Shown here in pieces: positions 59,792-64,000 of a stretch of DNA of 64,000 bases. This DNA comes from JAJEFO01 sp965209045 (GTDB taxonomy: Bacteria; Pseudomonadota; Alphaproteobacteria; Rhodobacterales; Rhodobacteraceae). A program made the translations under genes and the position numbers. The notes under the pieces were generated by a model. The model ran no database searches. It saw only the letters and a list, made by a program, of their open reading frames with translations, and was not told where the DNA came from. The DNA lies in assembly GCA_965209045.1 (NCBI GenBank), contig CBDBPW010000003.1:1860001-1924000 (forward strand). Reading direction: 5' to 3'. Every line of letters begins with the position of its first letter. The first letter of the stretch is position 1.

Positions 59792-60621
59792 TGGTCCGCC
59801 CCCAGGATTTCACGCAACGCATCGCCGATCAGGTTGAAGCCGAAGACCGCAATCAGGATCGCGAGGCCGGGGAACACCGTCAGCCACCAGCTGTCCGGCA
59901 GGTAACGCGCACCTTCGGCCACCATGCTCCCGAGATCCGGCGTTGGCGGCTGCACGCCCAGGCCGAGGAACGAGAGCGAGGAGGCGATAATGATGACGAA
60001 GCCCATGTCGAGCGTCATCTTGGTGATGATGGCAGGCAGGCAGTTCGGCAGGATTTCCCGGAGCGTGATGTGCAGCGTCGAGGCACCGATGACTTCCGCG
60101 GCAAGCACGTAGCCCTCTTCGCGCTCGGAGCGTGCGATGTTGTAGACGAGCCGCGCGTACCAGGGCCACCACATCGCCGTTACCGCAAGCATGGCGTTCA
60201 TGAGCGTCGGCTCAAGCACGCCCATCATGGCGATCGCCAGCACCAGCGGCGGAATCGACAGGAAGACATCGGTCAGGCGCATGAGCACGAACTCGGCGCG
60301 TCCGCCAAGATAGCCGGCAAAGAGCCCGACGAGCGTGCCGATTGGCGGGGCGATGGCCAGCACCACAACGCCCAGGATCAGCGAGATGCGGAAGGCGTAT
60401 AGGATCCGGCTGAAGAGGTCGCGGCCCACGAGATCGGTGCCCATGACGTTTCGTGCCGTGGGGCCCTGGTTGAAGTGGACGAAGTCGACCACCGCCCCCC
60501 GGTGCTCGGGAAAGGGCGCAATGTAGTCAGCCAGAACTGCCGAAAGCACGACCGTCGCCACCAGGACGGCGCCGAGGAGCGACAGCGGGTTGCGCAGCAG
60601 GATGATGATCGTGCGTCTCAT
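59788..60621 (-). CDS. Peptide-type ABC transporter permease, DppC-like
   Basis: 277 residues with about six helices and the BPD-transport EAA-type loop A-A-E-V-I-G-A-S-T-L-H-I-T-L-R-E-I-L-P-N. The N-terminal G-T-D-L-V-G-R-D-L-F-S-R is diagnostic for DppC/OppC. Overlaps neighbours by 4 nt. Confidence 0.92.
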   Translation of the reverse strand: MRRTIIILLRNPLSLLGAVLVATVVLSAVLADYIAPFPEHRGAVVDFVHFNQGPTARNVMGTDLVGRDLFSRILYAFRISLILGVVVLAIAPPIGTLVGLFAGYLGGRAEFVLMRLTDVFLSIPPLVLAIAMMGVLEPTLMNAMLAVTAMWWPWYARLVYNIARSEREEGYVLAAEVIGASTLHITLREILPNCLPAIITKMTLDMGFVIIIASSLSFLGLGVQPPTPDLGSMVAEGARYLPDSWWLTVFPGLAILIAVFGFNLIGDALREILGADQ

Positions 60622-61646
60622 GAAGCGCCCCGCTCCGAATGGCGGATGCGCGGATTGAGGAACGCAATCAGCAGGTCGACGATCAGGTTCACGATCAGGA
60701 ACGTGGCAGAGATGATCAGCACGGTCCCGATGATCGCGTTGAGGTCTTTCCTGAGGATCACGGCAACGCCGTACCGGCTGAGTCCCGGCCAGGCAAAAAC
60801 GGCTTCCACAAGGAAGGCGTTCCCCAGCATGGCGGCGAAATCCAGCCCGATGATGGTCAGCGAGGGAATCAGCGACGGCTTGAAGGCGTATTTCGCGGCG
60901 ATGCGCCTGGCCGAGAAACCATAGGCCTGGGCCATTTCGACATAGGGCCGGTCATAGGTTTCAACCATGTTCGCGCGCGTCAGCCTTGCCGCCTGCCCGA
61001 TGCCGGAAACCGCCAGCGCGAAGGCGGGCAGGAAGATGTGCCAGAGCGCGTCTGCAAATGCCGCACCGTTCCCGGCGAGCAGCGTGTCAACCAGCAGGAA
61101 GCCGGTCACGCGCGTGATCTCGAAGCTGTCCGTGATCCGTCCCGCGATCGGAAAGACAGGCAGGAAAAACGCGAAGAGCAGCATCAGTATCACCGCCCAG
61201 ACAAAGCTAGGCGCCGAGACTCCTAGGAGCGAAACAACGCGAATCAGGTGGTCGGGCCAGCGCCCTCGGTAACGTGCCGACCACATGCCGAGCGGCAGTC
61301 CAATCCCGACCATCAGCACTCCGGCAAAGAGAACCAGCTCAAGCGTCGCGGGCAGGAACTGCGCGATGTCCAGCGTGACCGGGCGGTTGGTATAGAGCGA
61401 GACACCGAGATCGCCCTGCAGGAGGTCGGCAACGAAGTGTCCGTATTGCACCACGACCGGGTCGTTGAGGTGCAGCGCCTCGCGCAGGTTGGCCACCTGT
61501 TCCTCAGTCGCGTTCGGGCCCAGCGCGATGCGCGCCGGATCGCCGGGGATCACCCGCGCAATGCCGAAGATCAGCATCGAGACGCCGACGAGCACGATCA
61601 GGGAAATGCCGAGCCGCCGCGATAGAAGACGAAGGACAGCAGACAT
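60618..61646 (-). CDS. Peptide-type ABC transporter permease, DppB-like
   Basis: 342 residues. The N-terminal pattern V-I-P-G-D-P-A-R-I-A-L-G and D-L-G-V-S-L-Y-T-N-R-P-V are DppB/OppB hallmarks; R-L-T-R-A-N-M-V-E and the EAA-loop Y-G-F-S-A-R-R-I-A-A-K follow. Separated from the binding-protein gene by a 60-bp gap with a very stable hairpin. Confidence 0.92.
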   Translation of the reverse strand: MSAVLRLLSRRLGISLIVLVGVSMLIFGIARVIPGDPARIALGPNATEEQVANLREALHLNDPVVVQYGHFVADLLQGDLGVSLYTNRPVTLDIAQFLPATLELVLFAGVLMVGIGLPLGMWSARYRGRWPDHLIRVVSLLGVSAPSFVWAVILMLLFAFFLPVFPIAGRITDSFEITRVTGFLLVDTLLAGNGAAFADALWHIFLPAFALAVSGIGQAARLTRANMVETYDRPYVEMAQAYGFSARRIAAKYAFKPSLIPSLTIIGLDFAAMLGNAFLVEAVFAWPGLSRYGVAVILRKDLNAIIGTVLIISATFLIVNLIVDLLIAFLNPRIRHSERGAS

Positions 61647-61667
61647 GGCCGCGGATCCTGAGTGTCG

Positions 61668-61693
61668 CCGCCGGGCCCCGAAGGGCCCGGCGG
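61668..61693 (-). repeat. Intercistronic hairpin with UUCG tetraloop, binding protein/permease gap
   Basis: On the minus-strand RNA, CCGCCGGGCCC pairs perfectly with GGGCCCGGCGG (11 bp) around the loop UUCG closed by C-G, the exceptionally stable C(UUCG)G tetraloop. It starts 14 nt after the binding-protein stop. No T-run follows, so mRNA stabilisation of the upstream gene is the likelier effect. Confidence 0.8.
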
Positions 61694-61706
61694 TCTGGCG
61701 GGAGAC

Positions 61707-63296
61707 TCAGTCGTCGGCCACTTCCATCAGGCGGAAGCTGAAGCCCATGCCGTCGAGTCCGAACGCGTGGGCCGGATCAGAAAGTGCGGGCGCCTTCACC
61801 CGGTTGCTGGCGGCAAACACCGATTGCCGGTCGTAGCTGTAGATCGTCGGCGCGATCTCCATCAGGCGCGCATTCAGCATCGCGTAGGCTTCCTGGCGCG
61901 CTTCCGGCGTGGGGGCATTGCGGCCGGCTTCGAGGTATTCGTCCACCAATGCGTCGCTGAGGTATTCCGGCGACTGCCACGTGCCAGGCGTCGACGAATG
62001 GTACATGCCGTAGAGCAGCGTGTCCGGATCGCCCGTTACCGCGTTCACGAAGAGCTGGCTGATATGCGGCGTGTTTTCGGGCTTGCTGACCTGTTCGGCA
62101 AACAGGGCCCAGGGCAGCTTGCGGATGTGCGATTTCACGCCGACGGCATCCAGGTTCGACTGGAAGAGCAGCGCGAACCGCTCCTCCAGCGGCACTTCGG
62201 CAATCCAGCTGATCTCGATGTCCATCCCGGCCGGATCATGGCTGCACGCCGCGAGATGCTCACGCGCCTTGTCGAGATCCTGCGCCTGAACCATCGAGCT
62301 GTCGTTGGCCCCGAACATGCCGACCGGAATCGCGCCAGTAGACGGGCTGCCGGCAGAGACGTCCTCGGTGATCGCGATCATGCGGATCGCGGTCTGGTAG
62401 TCGAATGCAGCGCTCAGCGCCCGGCGACAGTTCACGTCGTCAAGCGGCGGCTTGGTGGTGTTCATCTTCAGGTAGAACGCCCCCGTCCCGCTTTCGGTAA
62501 GGAGCTGTGCGCCTTCCCGGGCCAGCGCGCCCATCACTTCGGGCGGCAACCACTGGGACGAGATGTCGTGTTCGCCTTGCGCAATGAGCGTTCGCACTGT
62601 CGACGCCTCAAGCCCGTAGCGCAGGCGCACGGTGTCGGGCGCCGCCTCGGCTATGTCGAGGAAGTAGTCACCGTTCTTCTCCATGACTGTCTCCTCCTGC
62701 GGGTTGTGCGACACGACCCGGTAGGCCCCTGTGCCGGCGCCGTTCGCCGACAGGAAGGCCTGTCCCCAGTCCCCCATCTCGCCATCACCCTCGCCGAGAT
62801 TGTCCATGACCAGCTTCTTGTCGACGATGGGCAATCGCACCAGCGATGCCACGAACGGCGCATAGGACGAGGAAAGGTTGAAGCGGACGGTCGCGGAATC
62901 GATCGCTTCGGCGCTCTCGACCACGCCGAGCAGGTAGGAGAGCCCGGCGCCCAGTGCCTTCATCCGCTCGACAGAGAAGACGACGTCCTCGGCGGTCAAC
63001 GGGTTGCCGCTCTGGAAGTTCACGTCGCTTCTAAGCTTGAAAGTGAACGAATTTCCGTCACTTTCCCAGCTCGCCGCCAAGTGCGGCGCATGGCCAGGGC
63101 CGCCTTGTACCGGCAGCACCAGCGTGTCGTAGACGTTGAACATAAGGATGCTGTCGGCATAGTCCGACGCCTTGGCAGGGTCGAGTTCGCCAACCGCAAC
63201 CTCGTCGAGCCGCAGCGTGCCGCCTGCAATTGCAGGGGCGGCCAGAGCCGTTGCTGCCACAATGCCGGCAGCCAGAGTTGTCTTCCACAGTGTCAC
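61707..63296 (-). CDS. Peptide-type ABC transporter binding protein (SBP_bac_5 family)
   Basis: 529 residues with a signal peptide (T-T-L-A-A-G-I-V-A-A... ending A-A-P-A-I-A). Family-5 binding protein: Y-D-T-L-V near residue 55, D-G-N-S-F-T-F-K-L-R-S-D-V-N-F-Q-S-G, L-T-A-E-D-V-V-F-S and N-C-R-R-A-L-S-A-A-F-D. Imports peptide-sized ligands; with hyuA/hyuB likely a cyclic dipeptide- or hydantoin-like compound. GTG start overlaps the regulator stop (GTGA), with AAGGGAG upstream. Confidence 0.9.
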   Translation of the reverse strand: MTLWKTTLAAGIVAATALAAPAIAGGTLRLDEVAVGELDPAKASDYADSILMFNVYDTLVLPVQGGPGHAPHLAASWESDGNSFTFKLRSDVNFQSGNPLTAEDVVFSVERMKALGAGLSYLLGVVESAEAIDSATVRFNLSSSYAPFVASLVRLPIVDKKLVMDNLGEGDGEMGDWGQAFLSANGAGTGAYRVVSHNPQEETVMEKNGDYFLDIAEAAPDTVRLRYGLEASTVRTLIAQGEHDISSQWLPPEVMGALAREGAQLLTESGTGAFYLKMNTTKPPLDDVNCRRALSAAFDYQTAIRMIAITEDVSAGSPSTGAIPVGMFGANDSSMVQAQDLDKAREHLAACSHDPAGMDIEISWIAEVPLEERFALLFQSNLDAVGVKSHIRKLPWALFAEQVSKPENTPHISQLFVNAVTGDPDTLLYGMYHSSTPGTWQSPEYLSDALVDEYLEAGRNAPTPEARQEAYAMLNARLMEIAPTIYSYDRQSVFAASNRVKAPALSDPAHAFGLDGMGFSFRLMEVADD

Positions 63297-63952
63297 TGTT
63301 CGTCTCCCTTTTTGTCAGAATGGGCGCTCGTGCCTCGCGCATCTTTCTTTTGGACGGCCTCGTGGGTGTCTTCGCCGAAGACATCCATGGTGCCGCTCCA
63401 GAGGATCGAGACCGTCTGGTCGGTGTGGTTCCAGGTTGCGTGAGTCCTGCGGGAATCGAAGTGCATCGAGTCCCCCTGCCGCAGGATTTTGCGCTCGCCC
63501 TCGATCTCGACGGTGATTTCTCCCTGCAACATGTAGAAGAGCTCTTCACCCTCGTGGCTGATCGGCTCGCTCCGGTGTCCGGGCGGCTCGTGAAAGATGA
63601 CTGAACGCAGCGTGCTGCCCGGGAAATTCGCCGACAGCCTCTCGTACGAAATCGACCCGTCCGCAACTCGATAGCTGACGCGACTGCCGCTTCGAGTCGC
63701 GCCGGTGCTGCTGCCGGGCTGTTCCAGGAACTCCGAAATCGGGCGCTGCAAAACCCGCGCAATGGAGCGCAGCGAAGACAGGGAGGGCGCTGCCAAGCCA
63801 CGTTCGACCTGCGAGATGAACCCGACCGAAAGGCCGGCGTTGTCGGCCACGTACTGCATTGTGAGCCGTGCTTCCTTGCGGCATCGCCTGAGCTGTTCTC
63901 CGAGATCGAGAGCTGAATCCTCCAGCTGGACTTGCGGCTGCTTTTTTAGCAT
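63293..63952 (-). CDS. Xre-family regulator with C-terminal cupin domain
   Basis: 219 residues from ATG 63952. Helix-turn-helix about residues 15-70 (L-R-R-C-R-K-E-A-R-L-T, V-G-F-I-S-Q-V-E-R-G-L-A-A-P-S-L) and a cupin at the C-terminus (H-E-G-E-E-L-F-Y-M-L-Q-G, G-D-S-M-H-F-D-S, H-A-T-W-N), the PuuR-like layout. Cupin ligands in such regulators are small metabolites. The ATG lies where the -10 box predicts transcript start, so the mRNA appears leaderless. First gene of the hydantoinase operon, so it controls its own synthesis. Confidence 0.88.
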   Translation of the reverse strand: MLKKQPQVQLEDSALDLGEQLRRCRKEARLTMQYVADNAGLSVGFISQVERGLAAPSLSSLRSIARVLQRPISEFLEQPGSSTGATRSGSRVSYRVADGSISYERLSANFPGSTLRSVIFHEPPGHRSEPISHEGEELFYMLQGEITVEIEGERKILRQGDSMHFDSRRTHATWNHTDQTVSILWSGTMDVFGEDTHEAVQKKDARGTSAHSDKKGDEQ

Positions 63953-63959
63953 AGGTAAA

Positions 63960-63988
63960 ATTTTGGCGGCGGGAATCGGACCTGTCAA
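63960..63988 (-). promoter_or_regulatory. Promoter of the hydantoinase operon
   Basis: Minus strand: TTGACA (63988-63983), 17-bp spacer, CAAAAT (63965-63960). The start codon at 63952 begins 7 nt after the -10 box, so transcription should begin at or next to the ATG. No Shine-Dalgarno sequence precedes it. Confidence 0.7.
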
Positions 63989-64000
63989 GTTCAAATGTCC

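Noticed and set aside
1..64000. CRISPR array, prophage or insertion-sequence transposase
   Set aside because: No regular repeat-spacer pattern, phage structural genes or intact transposase was seen anywhere in the window.

Overview
The window looks like a catabolic, transporter-rich accessory region of a high-GC alphaproteobacterium, most likely Rhodobacterales-like. The basis is two TRAP transporters, a TctCBA transporter, a dipeptide-type ABC system, many LysR/LacI/GntR regulators and dense operons with 4-nt ATGA/GTGA overlaps. This placement is an inference from gene content; no rRNA or tRNA gene is present to confirm it.

Layout. (1) 1-1609: a partial glutathione S-transferase gene and a VOC-fold gene, divergent from a LysR regulator. 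(2) 2327-7689 (minus): a TRAP transporter (dctP-dctQ-dctM) followed by an APH-fold small-molecule kinase and an enolase paralogue whose phosphate, metal and lysine residues are kept but whose substrate-end residues are changed. This reads as an unassigned route: import, phosphorylate, dehydrate. A GcvA-type LysR gene faces it. (3) 9026-19506 (plus): SMP-30 lactonase, Gfo/Idh oxidoreductase, LtnD-like dehydrogenase, isocitrate/isopropylmalate-dehydrogenase-family enzyme, OtnK kinase, OtnC aldolase-fold decarboxylase and an ABM protein. A second TRAP transporter follows, with a strong promoter and an 18-bp perfect LacI-type operator, and then a LacI regulator. This is a four-carbon sugar-acid pathway ending at dihydroxyacetone phosphate, without the usual OtnI isomerase in view. 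(4) 21037-31751 (plus): oxalate catabolism, with a GntR regulator, oxalyl-CoA decarboxylase, formyl-CoA transferase, a stand-alone relative of the 10-formyl-THF dehydrogenase hydrolase domain, a double UspA protein, TctCBA and a 580-residue P-loop protein of unknown role.

(5) 31804-34505: a frameshifted DprA-like gene and an AbiEi/AbiEii module. (6) 34558-42529: a homoprotocatechuate meta-cleavage operon (hpaR divergent from hpaF-E-D, hpaG, hpaH) that also encodes an aromatic L-amino-acid decarboxylase and a class III transaminase, suggesting tyrosine/DOPA enters through its amine. (7) 42939-49830: accessory genes and repeats: HipBA, an AAA/DUF4143 ATPase with a 22-bp-period array in front of it, an unusual fold-type-IV aminotransferase homologue, and a DUF4160/DUF2442 pair between diverged inverted repeats. 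(8) 50419-63952 (minus): a 13-gene unit. A cupin-HTH regulator, probably on a leaderless mRNA, leads a peptide-type ABC transporter, a GAF protein, HyuA, HyuB, an Asp/Glu-racemase-family protein, an M24 peptidase-family protein and a second HyuB, for uptake and ATP-dependent opening of a cyclic amide.

A shared theme is RNA hairpins between the binding-protein gene and the next transporter gene in three of the four transport operons. They may hold binding-protein levels above membrane-subunit levels. All coordinates and motifs come from reading the sequence; no database search was run.
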